64,000 nucleotides of DNA from Rhodospirillales bacterium 24-66-33 (GTDB lineage: Bacteria > Pseudomonadota > Alphaproteobacteria > Reyranellales > Reyranellaceae). The stretch covers positions 62,001 to 126,000 of the forward strand of contig NCHQ01000022.1 of the NCBI GenBank assembly GCA_002281855.1. The letters are read 5' to 3'. This document shows positions 53,205 to 61,143 of this stretch, piece by piece. Position numbers and translations under genes: made by a program. The notes beneath the pieces are model-generated. The model saw nothing but the letters and a program-made list of their open reading frames with translations, made no database searches and had not been told where the DNA came from. Each line of letters opens with the position of its first letter. Position 1 is the stretch's first letter.

Positions 53205-53439
53205 GACGGCCGCATAAGAGCCGACCGGCACAACACTCGCAAGCGTTGTGCCAGTTCCGCACTTCGGTTCTGCTTGTTGCGTCTGACCGCGCACGAATTT
53301 TTGGAGCAGGGACGGCGCACCCTGGCCAAGATCAGGCTCCGTGGCCTTTGACTCCCTGGCCGAGCCTGATGAAGCTAACGCCTTCACACTCGAGCGCAGT
53401 GCAAGGCGATCGAGTGCAACCTGAATTGGGCAAGCTGGC

Positions 53440-54108
53440 ATGGGCTGGACAGCTCCGAACACCGCTCTTGGTATTGGCTGCGTTTTCCTCTCCGTGGCCG
53501 CGCTTTCCTGCCTCCCGATGTCGGCTCTTACAAAAGTCCCGGAGGCCCGCGACCTGCAAGGGGCCGTCGGGCGTCCGACAACCATTCTTGGCATCATGCA
53601 GAATTTGAAGGCGGCAATCTCAACCGGTGTATTGCTGCAAGAAGGCTTCTATCTCGAAAAGAACTTCGAGAGTTACTTCGGCGCCACCGTGGTGGACTGG
53701 CGGAAAAAGCCTGCTCTGGATTTTCGATCGGGTTACTTGCCCGCTTTTGCAACATCCACCTCGCCTCGAACGATAGGCGGTTCTAAGATCGAAGCGATCT
53801 CGGCGACGTTCTTATATCGCGCAGAGCCGGACAAGGTGACTGCCGTGTGGTCGTTTGTCTTGACGGAGTCTTCCGAGGTTGACTTCGAGTCCATCGAATC
53901 GCTCTATGGGCGTGACTGGCAGCTTGCTCTCCCGGAGCTTCCTTCGGTTCACAGAAAGCAAGCAGTCGCGACGCGCCCGCACGGCAACTCCCACATCGTC
54001 TATGCCGGCAGCGACGATCGGCAATCCTACGAGATCGAGTTTCGTTTCTATCCGAACGCCACGCTGCTCACGGTGGACGTCGCCCTGGAAAGGAAGGCGC
54101 ACCCTTGA
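53440..54108 (+). CDS. hypothetical protein with N-terminal hydrophobic segment
   Basis: I do not recognise this 222-residue protein. Residues 7-30 are hydrophobic (GIGCVFLSVAALSCLPMSAL), either a signal peptide or a near-miss lipobox. The rest is a mixed alpha/beta soluble domain with no known motif. Its codon and base use is visibly less GC-rich than neighbouring genes, which is compatible with acquired DNA. The ATG is in a plausible context after a 235-bp gap that holds nothing else I can recognise. Confidence 0.6.
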   Translation: MGWTAPNTALGIGCVFLSVAALSCLPMSALTKVPEARDLQGAVGRPTTILGIMQNLKAAISTGVLLQEGFYLEKNFESYFGATVVDWRKKPALDFRSGYLPAFATSTSPRTIGGSKIEAISATFLYRAEPDKVTAVWSFVLTESSEVDFESIESLYGRDWQLALPELPSVHRKQAVATRPHGNSHIVYAGSDDRQSYEIEFRFYPNATLLTVDVALERKAHP

Positions 54109-54154
54109 GGTTGGCCGGGAGCTTCGGCGGCGCGCTCCAACGAAGTCGGGAGGC

Positions 54155-56500
54155 TCACCGTGGTCCCTTGCCGCCGCCGACGCCGGCCCGCCGCAGGGCA
54201 TCGGCCAGCGCGCCGCCCGGGGAAGGCGCCTTCGGCGGCTGCGCTCGCGCCTGATCGCGCCGGGACGCGCCGCCGCTGTCGGGACGGGACGAGCGCGGAG
54301 ATTGGGCGCCGGCCTCGTCGTCGAGTCGCAACGATAGCGCGATGCGCTTGCGCGGCTTGTCGACGTCCAGGACCTTCACGCGCACGATGTCGCCCGGCTT
54401 CACCACGCTGCGCGGATCCTTCACGAAGGTCTTCGACAGCGCCGACACGTGCACCAGCCCGTCCTGGTGGACGCCGATATCGACGAAGGCTCCGAACGCG
54501 GCCACGTTGGTGACGACGCCTTCGAGGATCATGCCCGGCTCGAGATCGTTCAGCGTCTCGATGCCGGCCTTGAACTCCGCCGTCTTGAAGGCCGGACGGG
54601 GATCGCGTCCCGGCTTCTCGAGCTCGCGCAGGATGTCCGTGACGGTGGGCAGGCCGAACCGGTCGTCGACGAAAGTGCTGGGCGACAGGGCGCGCAGCAC
54701 CGGGGCATTGCCCAGCACGGCATCGATCCTGCTCTTGGTCGCCTCCAGGATCCGGTGGACCACCGGATAGGATTCAGGATGCACCGCCGAGGCATCGAGC
54801 GGGTCCTCGCCGCCGGGGATGCGCAGGAAGCCGGCGCACTGTTCGAAGGCCTTGGGGCCGAGGCGCGGCACGTCCTTCAGCGCCTTGCGCGAGCGGAAGG
54901 CGCCGTTCGTGTCGCGGTGGGAGACGATGCTCTGGGCCAGCGACGTGCCGATGCCGGAGACGCGCGCCAGCAGCGGCGCCGACGCCGTGTTGAGATCCAC
55001 GCCGACGCCGTTTACGCAATCCTCGACCACGGCGTCGAGCGACCGAGACAGCTTGAACTCGCTGAGATCGTGCTGGTACTGGCCGACGCCGATCGACTTC
55101 GGATCGATCTTCACCAGCTCGGCCAGCGGATCCTGGAGGCGGCGCGCGATCGACACGGCACCGCGCAGGGTCACGTCGAGGCCGGGAAGTTCCTCCGACG
55201 CATAGGCCGACGCCGAGTAGACGGAGGCGCCGGCTTCCGACACCACGATCTTCTGCAACTTGAGGTCCGGCAGACCCTTCACCACCTCGATGGCGAGCTT
55301 GTCGGTCTCGCGCGAGGCGGTGCCATTGCCGATCGCGATCAGCTCGACCTTATGCTCGCGCACCAGCCTCGCCAGGATGGCGAGCGATTCGTCCCAGCGC
55401 CGCTGCGGCTCGTGCGGATAGATGGTGCTGGTCGCCACCACCTTGCCGGTGGCGTCGACCACCGCGACCTTCACGCCGGAGCGGAAGCCGGGATCGAGGC
55501 CGAGCGTCGGCCGTGCGCCGGCCGGCGCGGCCAGCAGCAGGTCGCGCAGGTTGGAGGCGAACACCCGCACCGCTTCTTCCTCGGCCGCCGTCCAGAGGCG
55601 CAGCCTGAGGTCGATCGACAGCATGATGGTGATCTTGGTGCGCCACGCCCAACGCACCGTGTCGGCCAGCCATTTGTCGCCGGGCCGTCCCTGGCCGGAG
55701 ATACCGTAGGTCCGCATGATGCGCAGCTCGTAGGCGGTGGGGACCGCCTGCGCTGCGGGCGGGCGCGTCGCGGGATCGTCCGGCTCGACGGTCAGGCCGA
55801 GGATTTCCTCGCGCTCGCCGCGACACAGGGCCAGCACGCGATGCGACGGCATCTTGGCCAGCGCTTCGGAGAAGTCGAAATAGTCGCTGAACTTGGCGCC
55901 AGCTTCCTGCTTGCCCTCGCGGACCTTGGAAACGAGGCGACCGTTGGCCCAGAATTCCTCGCGCAGCGCGCCGATCAGGTCGGCGTTCTCGGCGAAGCGC
56001 TCGACCAGGATGGCGCGCGCGCCTTCGAGCGCTGCCGCCGCCGTGGCGACGTTCTTGTCGGCCGAGACGAAGGGCTCGGCGCGGACCAGCGGATCGACGG
56101 TCGGATCGCCCAGCAGCAGGTCGGCCAGCGCCTCAAGTCCCGCTTCCTTGGCGATCTCGGCCTTGGTGCGGCGCTTGGGCTTGTAGGGAAGATAGATGTC
56201 CTCGAGGCGACCTTTGGTATCGGCCGCCATGATCGCCGCTTCGAGCGTCGCATCGAGCTTGCCCTGCTCGCGCACGGAATCGAGGATGACCTTGCGCCGG
56301 GCCTCGAGCTCGCGCAGGTACACCAACCGCTCTTCGAGCGTGCGGAGCTGGGCATCGTCGAGCGAGCCGGTGACTTCCTTCCTGTAGCGCGCGATGAAGG
56401 GGACCGTCGCGCCGCCGTCGAGCAGCTCGACCGTGGCCTGGACCTGTTGTTCCTTGACCCCGAGTTCTCCGGCAATGCGCGCCTGGATGGATACCGCCAA
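54155..56500 (-). CDS. tex: RNA-binding transcriptional accessory protein Tex
   Basis: Tex is a conserved nucleic-acid-binding protein related to Spt6. In 781 residues the order is: N-terminal helical domain (IARYRKEVTGSLDDAQLRTL), YqgF-like domain (PTLGLDPGFRSGVKVAVVD), helix-hairpin-helix (NTASAPLLARVSGIGTSLAQ) and C-terminal S1 domain (GMILEGVVTNVAAFGAFVDI, then HQDGLVHVSALS). I chose TTG 56500, which has AGAGG seven bases upstream and gives the usual family length. The longer frame to 56638 is not conserved-looking. Confidence 0.93.
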   Translation of the reverse strand: MAVSIQARIAGELGVKEQQVQATVELLDGGATVPFIARYRKEVTGSLDDAQLRTLEERLVYLRELEARRKVILDSVREQGKLDATLEAAIMAADTKGRLEDIYLPYKPKRRTKAEIAKEAGLEALADLLLGDPTVDPLVRAEPFVSADKNVATAAAALEGARAILVERFAENADLIGALREEFWANGRLVSKVREGKQEAGAKFSDYFDFSEALAKMPSHRVLALCRGEREEILGLTVEPDDPATRPPAAQAVPTAYELRIMRTYGISGQGRPGDKWLADTVRWAWRTKITIMLSIDLRLRLWTAAEEEAVRVFASNLRDLLLAAPAGARPTLGLDPGFRSGVKVAVVDATGKVVATSTIYPHEPQRRWDESLAILARLVREHKVELIAIGNGTASRETDKLAIEVVKGLPDLKLQKIVVSEAGASVYSASAYASEELPGLDVTLRGAVSIARRLQDPLAELVKIDPKSIGVGQYQHDLSEFKLSRSLDAVVEDCVNGVGVDLNTASAPLLARVSGIGTSLAQSIVSHRDTNGAFRSRKALKDVPRLGPKAFEQCAGFLRIPGGEDPLDASAVHPESYPVVHRILEATKSRIDAVLGNAPVLRALSPSTFVDDRFGLPTVTDILRELEKPGRDPRPAFKTAEFKAGIETLNDLEPGMILEGVVTNVAAFGAFVDIGVHQDGLVHVSALSKTFVKDPRSVVKPGDIVRVKVLDVDKPRKRIALSLRLDDEAGAQSPRSSRPDSGGASRRDQARAQPPKAPSPGGALADALRRAGVGGGKGPR

Positions 56501-56687
56501 GTAACACCTCTGGGTCGGATGAGAGAGACGGGAGCGCACACGGTGCCACTCCGGGGCGCGGATATGAACGGCGCGCCTGTGGGACTTCAAGCTGATTGTT
56601 CGCTTGCACAAGAGCTCGCGAAGCGCTGTGCTCGGCACCGCCTTCCTGTATTCAGAGGGTCGTGTAGCCGTTTAGTGTGGTGAGTAG

Positions 56688-57536
56688 ATGGCCGGTATGA
56701 CGACGCGGAGCGAGCAGGCCTGCTTCGGCGGGACGATCGGCTTCTACAGCCATGCCTCGACGGAGATCGGCGTCGAGATGAGGTTCTCGGTGTTCGTTCC
56801 GTCGAACGCGTCGGCGCGGCCACTCCCGGCGCTCTACTTCCTGGCGGGTCTGACCTGTACGGAAGAGACCTTCATGATGAAGGCAAATGCCTTGCGATAC
56901 GCCGCCGAGCTCGGTCTCGTGCTCGTGGCGCCGGATACGAGCCCGCGCGGCCTCGGCCTGCCGGGCGAGGAGGACGACTGGGATTTCGGCACGGGCGCGG
57001 GCTTCTACCTCGATGCTGAGGCCGAGCCGTGGCGGCAGAATTATCGCATGTACTCCTATGTGACGCGCGAACTGCCTGCACTGGTCGAGGCGACCTTTCC
57101 GGTCGATGCGGCCCGGCGCGGCGTGTTCGGTCACTCGATGGGCGGCCATGGCGCCCTTGTGGTCGCCTTGAAGAATCCGCAGGCCTACCGATCGGTCTCG
57201 GCCTTCGCGCCGATCTGCAACCCCGTCGCCGTGCCCTGGGGCGAGAAGGCATTCGGCAACTATCTCGGCCCGGATCGTGCGCGCTGGGCGGCATGGGATG
57301 CGAGCGAGCTGCTGAAGCAGGGGAACCGTTTCGCGGGCCCGATCCTCGTCGACCAGGGCCTGAAGGACCAGTTCCTCGCACCCCAGCTGCGGCCCGACGC
57401 CCTCGAAGCGGCGGCCGCAAGCGCCGGACAGGAACTGATCTTGCGACGGCACGAGGCCTACGACCATTCCTACTGGTTCATCCAGACCTTCATCGAAGAC
57501 CATCTGAGATGGCACGCCGAGAGGCTCGGCGCATAA
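56688..57536 (+). CDS. fghA: S-formylglutathione hydrolase
   Basis: The 282 residues match esterase D/FghA: YFLAGLTCTEETFMMK, DTSPRGLGLPGEEDDWDFGTGAGFY, the nucleophile Ser150 in GHSMGG, and the later Asp (DQGLKDQFL) and His (YDHSYWFIQTF). It hydrolyses S-formylglutathione to formate and glutathione in formaldehyde detoxification. Its glutathione dependence fits the gshA gene in the window. No adjacent adhC is seen. It is the last clearly core gene before the tRNA hot spot. Confidence 0.95.
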   Translation: MAGMTTRSEQACFGGTIGFYSHASTEIGVEMRFSVFVPSNASARPLPALYFLAGLTCTEETFMMKANALRYAAELGLVLVAPDTSPRGLGLPGEEDDWDFGTGAGFYLDAEAEPWRQNYRMYSYVTRELPALVEATFPVDAARRGVFGHSMGGHGALVVALKNPQAYRSVSAFAPICNPVAVPWGEKAFGNYLGPDRARWAAWDASELLKQGNRFAGPILVDQGLKDQFLAPQLRPDALEAAAASAGQELILRRHEAYDHSYWFIQTFIEDHLRWHAERLGA

Positions 57537-57625
57537 GGTCTATATCCGCCCAGGGGGAGGGGGCACAGTCCTCGCAGTTGACCCGGTTCCACCCTTCGGC
57601 TTTATTCCCCGGCGCACGACTTTGT

Positions 57626-57664
57626 GCCCCCGTGGCGGAATTGGTAGACGCGCCTGACTCAAAA
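57626..57664 (+). pseudogene. tRNA-Leu(CAA) truncated just 3' of the anticodon
   Basis: The 5' half of a tRNA-Leu gene: acceptor strand GCCCCCG, D-arm GGCGGAATTGGTAGACGC, then CCTGACTCAAAA with anticodon CAA. The expected 3' partner of the anticodon stem (TCAGG) is replaced by AGTGG, and neither a variable arm, a T-arm nor a matching acceptor follows. It cannot fold into a tRNA. The break point in the anticodon loop is a known integrase target. Confidence 0.75.
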
Positions 57665-57819
57665 AGTGGTTTGTCTACCCTGCGACGTTTGGCGCGGTGC
57701 TCGGAAAAGTCGTTTGATTTTCGAGGGTTGAACGGCTACGGCAAGGCGCATCCTGGCGGTGACAACCGCGCTAGGTGCAAAATAGGTGCAGAGGGCGAGG
57801 GAACTCGCGGCGGCGATAG

Positions 57820-57906
57820 GCGGGCGTGGCGGAACTGGTAGACGCGCTGGATTCAAAATCCTGTTCTGGTGACAGAGTGTCGGTTCGATTCCGACCGCCC
57901 GCACCA
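57820..57906 (+). tRNA. tRNA-Leu(CAA)
   Basis: An 87-base class II tRNA with encoded CCA. Acceptor arms GCGGGCG and CGCCCGC pair fully, the D-arm is followed by GGATTCAAAATCC with anticodon CAA, a long variable arm follows, and the T-arm is CGGTTCGATTCCG. The anticodon stem has one apparent T-T mismatch. It has the same anticodon as the broken gene 156 bp upstream but a different acceptor stem, so it is not a copy of it. Confidence 0.9.
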
Positions 57907-58012
57907 TCACCTATTTCGAGATCTGCACTCTCGAGCATCGCATGTCGTTCTCGAGAACACCGGCGCTGCCTTGGGTGAGGCCTAAATCCGAGCGTAGGCA
58001 TCGACGTCCCGA

Positions 58013-58060
58013 ACCTTGCCAAGGTCGGGGTCGAGGGTTCGAATCCCTTCGCCCGCTCCA
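58013..58060 (+). pseudogene. 3' half of a tRNA-Gly(GCC) gene (likely attachment-site remnant)
   Basis: From ACCTTGCCAAGGT, the anticodon arm with GCC, the sequence runs through GAGGGTTCGAATCCCTT (T-arm) to the acceptor strand CGCCCGCTCCA. No D-arm or 5' acceptor strand precedes it. Three-prime tRNA fragments of this length are the usual footprint of tyrosine-recombinase islands. Confidence 0.75.
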
Positions 58061-58211
58061 GTTTTCTTCCAAAAAATAAAGCATTGGGACGTGCCGGGTG
58101 AGCAAATTCTGCTTACACCGGCGGTCTGGCGCTTCAATGTAAGCGCTTTGTAAGCAGCAGGATATGGAGCGTGCCGTGCGGCCTACCTCGCTTGAATGAG
58201 GGAATGAAACG

Positions 58212-58560
58212 ATGGCCAAACGCGATGCGGTCTTCCTACCGGCCGGCGGCCCCTTGCGAGATCAACAGCTACTAGGCGGCGATCCGCGCCGGCGACTTTC
58301 TCTTCATGGTCCAGGTCTGCAGCCGCGATGACGGGTGGCCCGAGCCGATCTTCGAAAAGCAGGTCCAGCTTGCTTTCGACAATCTCGTGGAAGTGCTGAG
58401 TGTCGCCAGTTGCACGTTCGACGACGTGACCACCTTCCACACCGACTCGCCCACGGAGTACGAGGGGGTTACCGCCTTCGACTAAAGGCGGTCGGTGAAG
58501 GACGCCTACGACATCGAACATGGTATCTGAAACTACCCGGGAGGTCCGGAGGTGCTGGCC
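58212..58560 (+). pseudogene. decayed RidA family gene
   Basis: ATG 58212 opens MAKRDAVFLPAGG, the same start as the intact RidA at 16821-17225, but that frame soon loses RidA similarity. From about 58279 another frame reads IRAGDFLFMVQVCSRDDGWPEP-like sequence and FEKQVQLAFDNL, then CTFDDVTTFHTDSPTEY, until a stop near 58483, with further broken similarity after it. At least one frameshift and two stops make it non-functional. It sits between the tRNA remnants and the defence genes. Confidence 0.75.
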
Positions 58561-58836
58561 GAGGAGTGCAGGGTGATTCTTGCCCAGGCCAGCGGCGAGG
58601 CCGGATCCCTTCATCGACGCAAGGTTCACGACCGTGGATGACTTCGGTCCTACCTGTGTCCGCCAATTCGTTCAGGCGAGCCAGATCCCGGGAGATCGAA
58701 CGCCGGAACAGTGGCAGCATGACGCGTTCGGCCAAGTCGACGCTTGGCTGCGTAGCCTCGGCCTCCGACGCAGAGCGGTGGTCGGATAACTATGTATTGC
58801 TCTCACGCTGCAGCCTGCGACCGAGATTAAGATGGG
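58561..58836. other. intergenic stretch without a supported gene
   Basis: One short plus-strand frame (58580-58789) is open here but shows no recognisable motif and overlaps decayed DNA. I see no promoter, repeat or RNA gene that I can defend. Confidence 0.5.
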
Positions 58837-59181
58837 ATGGAGCGAGTGATATTATTTAAGAAGGCAATTAACGCGTTACTCGGAATGTTCCGCTGGCCGA
58901 AGAGGCGGCCGGTGCAACGCAGTTCGCCGCGGCCGGTCGTTCAGCTAAAGCATTGGACCGGCCCGGACCGACCGCCGCCTCTCATGTGGAAACACTGCCA
59001 CCCGCGGACGCGCGCGACCTTCAAGGCGGAGCTAACGTGTTCGAATGGCCACGGCGTGTCCCTGCGAAAGCATTCGATCGCCGGCGACGGCAGGGTCTCG
59101 CCAAGCGTCGTTTGCTTGGCAGCGAGCTGCAGCTTCCACGACTTCGTGCGACTCGAGGGCTGGGCGACCGGCGCGCTATGA
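58837..59181 (+). CDS. small protein with zinc-ribbon-like C-terminus
   Basis: A 114-residue protein. Residues 1-26 are amphipathic and basic, 27-60 are Pro/Arg-rich, and 61-110 have a compact pattern: CSNGH (Cys68, His72), then DGRVSPSVVC (Cys93) and SCSFHDFVRLEGW (Cys98, His101). This looks like a zinc-ribbon or treble-clef-like metal site. I do not recognise a named family. It lies 5 bp from the convergent stop of the RES toxin gene and belongs to the island. Confidence 0.5.
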   Translation: MERVILFKKAINALLGMFRWPKRRPVQRSSPRPVVQLKHWTGPDRPPPLMWKHCHPRTRATFKAELTCSNGHGVSLRKHSIAGDGRVSPSVVCLAASCSFHDFVRLEGWATGAL

Positions 59182-59186
59182 CGGGC

Positions 59187-59921
59187 TCAAGCGGCAGCTA
59201 GCACGTCGTTGTCACTGGCGAGGGTATCTGCCTCGATGGGCGTACCCTTTTTGTCAAACGCGTAAAGCAGAGAGATGCGCTTCCCATCCCACACGTAACG
59301 GAAGTGAACAGTCTGGTGGGAACGCTGCAGAACGTCGCCTGTGACGATGGCGAGACAGGTCCCGGCCGGCCGTTGTGCCGGACGGTAGAGGATGCCTTGT
59401 GCGCGCTCGGGCAACTTCGCCCCTAGTTCGAAGCGCCGCGCTTTATCGAGTCCGGCCGGTAGGCCTGACAAGTTGCGCAGGTCCCAGAACGTGCCGGTCA
59501 CTGGCGTACACAGCATCCGCATGTCGAGGCCGATCGGCGCCTCTTGTGTGGCCTCCATGAACGACTGCCTCTTGGCAACGGACACTGCCAGAGCCGTCTG
59601 CCGCTCGAAAGCGACTTCGAGGCATGGTCGGTCCTCGCCGAAGAAGATGCTGCCATCTGGATTGCCGTAGGCGAACGGGGCCAGGTTCCAGTTCTGGAGC
59701 CTGGGATCGCCACCAGCATCACACTGCACGGTCTGTTGGAGCCGGCTGAGGGAACGCAGCCGCGGATTCGTGAGGTTTTCTACGGCGACGATATCGTCCT
59801 GGCGGTCATTGGCGATCAGCCCCTCGTAAACATTCACTGGCGGGAAGCGGGAAGGGATGAGGCGGAACGCCTCGCCAGACCACTTAACCAGAGGAGCGTT
59901 CTCAAGCGCCGCGCTGGGCAT
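59187..59921 (-). CDS. RES domain toxin
   Basis: A 244-residue protein whose N-terminus reads FRLIPSRFPPVNVYEGL and ENLTNPRL, typical of RES proteins with a preceding short arm. RES toxins (Res, MbcT, ParT relatives) degrade or ADP-ribosylate using NAD+, arresting growth. I chose ATG 59921, and TTG 59924 is the alternative. It overlaps the antitoxin gene upstream by 20 bases on the same strand, the classical antitoxin-first order. The catalytic Arg, Tyr and Glu/Ser residues cannot be placed with certainty by eye. Confidence 0.8.
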   Translation of the reverse strand: MPSAALENAPLVKWSGEAFRLIPSRFPPVNVYEGLIANDRQDDIVAVENLTNPRLRSLSRLQQTVQCDAGGDPRLQNWNLAPFAYGNPDGSIFFGEDRPCLEVAFERQTALAVSVAKRQSFMEATQEAPIGLDMRMLCTPVTGTFWDLRNLSGLPAGLDKARRFELGAKLPERAQGILYRPAQRPAGTCLAIVTGDVLQRSHQTVHFRYVWDGKRISLLYAFDKKGTPIEADTLASDNDVLAAA

Positions 59922-60288
59922 CAAGATACCTCCTCACGCGGATGATGCCTGACATGCCCTCCAGCATAACGTCGAGCGCACTGGCGCCGTCGAAGTAGCG
60001 GTTCTTCGCTCGAAGCCACGCCTCCGCCCGATCATCCTGTGTGAACAGGATGCGAAGCGATTTCCAAATCCCGAGCATATGCGAGAGCCGCTCGCGGGTG
60101 TCCGTAGGCAGCGTTCCCCCGTCCTTCTTCCACTTAAAAAAGGTCGATCTGCCCGGCGATCCGAGCAGGGCAATCTGCTCATCGACCGACAGCTGCCACC
60201 GGTCGGCAATGGCGAAGAATGTTTCCAGTTCGGCTGGAATCCTCGATTGCCCGGCGCCGGATCCGGCGTCGGGTATTTCAACATGCAT
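59902..60288 (-). CDS. Xre/MbcA/ParS-type antitoxin
   Basis: A 128-residue protein with a helix-turn-helix-like region at 33-60 (LSVDEQIALLGSPGRSTFFKW) and a C-terminal toxin-binding domain (66-128) containing LSHMLGIWKSLRILF, AEAWLRAKNRYFDGASALDVM and GIIRVRRYLDA, as in DUF2384 antitoxins paired with RES toxins. I chose ATG 60288 with GAGGG five bases upstream. Such antitoxins bind their own operator. The candidate operator here also covers the promoter of the ubiquitin-like operon. Confidence 0.82.
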   Translation of the reverse strand: MHVEIPDAGSGAGQSRIPAELETFFAIADRWQLSVDEQIALLGSPGRSTFFKWKKDGGTLPTDTRERLSHMLGIWKSLRILFTQDDRAEAWLRAKNRYFDGASALDVMLEGMSGIIRVRRYLDAQRGA

Positions 60289-60312
60289 CGTGACCCTCAA
60301 TCTTAAAATGGA

Positions 60313-60395
60313 CTTGACGGGCTATTCAGTCCCGATATAGACAGTCCGTATCGGGACTCGGATAACAGAATAGTCCATCCGATTCGCCCGTCAAG
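60313..60395. promoter_or_regulatory. nested palindromic operator and interlocked divergent promoters
   Basis: Outer arms CTTGACGGGC (60313-60322) and GCCCGTCAAG (60386-60395) are exact inverted copies. Inner arms AGTCCCGATA (60328-60337) and TATCGGGACT (60349-60358) are too, and CTATTC/GAATAG (60322-60327, 60368-60373) adds a third pair. The plus strand has -35 TTGACG (60315-60320) and -10-like TATAGA (60336-60341). The minus strand has -35 TTGACG (60394-60389) and -10-like TATTCT (60372-60367). The two starts would lie within the inner palindrome. Confidence 0.7.
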
Positions 60396-60432
60396 AGTCC
60401 GGCTACATGAGCCGGCCAAGTGGAGAATCGTG

Positions 60433-61143
60433 ATGGAAGAAGTGATGGCGCGCCATACCCGTAGCAGCGATTACCCCGTCAACGGCACCGACGTGGCGTT
60501 TCCCGATCACATCATCACCGGTCGAGAGGCGCTGACGCGCTCGGGCAACGTACCCGCCAGCGAGTACCAGCTGATCCTGGTGCGGGATCGCCGAACGCAC
60601 CTGATCGGCACTGACGATGAGCTCGACCTCAAGAAGGAGAGGGGCGGCGCCCTGCGCGCCTTTCTGTCGGACCGCAGCTATGGCTTCACGGTCGATGAGG
60701 TGGGTCAGGTCTGGGGTGCTGAGGACATGGAGGTCGACGAGTTCCTTTCGATCTGGCCGCCGCGCGATGGCCATCACTGGGTCCTCGAACGCGAGGACGA
60801 ACCGGACACCGTACTTGTCCCAAGCGGGCTACTGTCCTTCGGTCCGAACGGCGTCGAGGACATCGTGTCGCGCAAGGACACGCACCCCGATAAAGTGCTC
60901 GTAACGGTGGTCACTACTGCTGGGACCTTCCCGGCAGAGGGTGCAAAGCGCTATTCGGCGTCGACGCCGATCGCCGACGTGCTCGCCGACGCCGCGCGTA
61001 AGCTCAGCATCACCGACACCGAGACGTGGATCGTGACGGTCGCCGGCAGTGATGTGAATCCCACGCTGACATTCGCGCAGGCGGGCCTGTCGGGAGAGGT
61101 GGCGCTCGAATGGGGCGCACGCGAGGGCGGCGGCGGTGCTTGA
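60433..61143 (+). CDS. multi-ubiquitin domain protein, ubiquitin-like modifier
   Basis: This 236-residue protein is the modifier of the operon. Residues 12-75 match the prokaryotic Multi_ubiq beta-grasp pattern (VNGTDVAFPDHIITGREAL, then YQLILVRD and DDELDL). The middle (80-145) may be a degenerate second copy. The last 85 residues form a canonical ubiquitin-like fold (KVLVTVVTTAGTF to LSGEVALEWGA) ending Gly-Gly-Gly-Gly-Ala. A single residue after the glycines means the JAB protease must trim it before E1 activation. The start is ATG 60433 with GGAG seven bases upstream. Confidence 0.82.
   Translation: MEEVMARHTRSSDYPVNGTDVAFPDHIITGREALTRSGNVPASEYQLILVRDRRTHLIGTDDELDLKKERGGALRAFLSDRSYGFTVDEVGQVWGAEDMEVDEFLSIWPPRDGHHWVLEREDEPDTVLVPSGLLSFGPNGVEDIVSRKDTHPDKVLVTVVTTAGTFPAEGAKRYSASTPIADVLADAARKLSITDTETWIVTVAGSDVNPTLTFAQAGLSGEVALEWGAREGGGGA

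Noticed and set aside
57626..57664. A functional tRNA-Leu gene
   Set aside because: No 3' half can pair with its acceptor or anticodon stem within the next 150 bp.
58580..58789. A 69-codon protein-coding gene after the RidA pseudogene
   Set aside because: It has no recognisable motif or good ribosome-binding site and lies in decayed DNA, so I could not separate it from chance.
58013..60432. Reading the tRNA-Gly fragment as the left border of the island carrying the ubiquitin-like operon
   Set aside because: On the plus strand an element to its right would leave an intact tRNA on this side. Only a 3' half is present, so this simple model does not fit.
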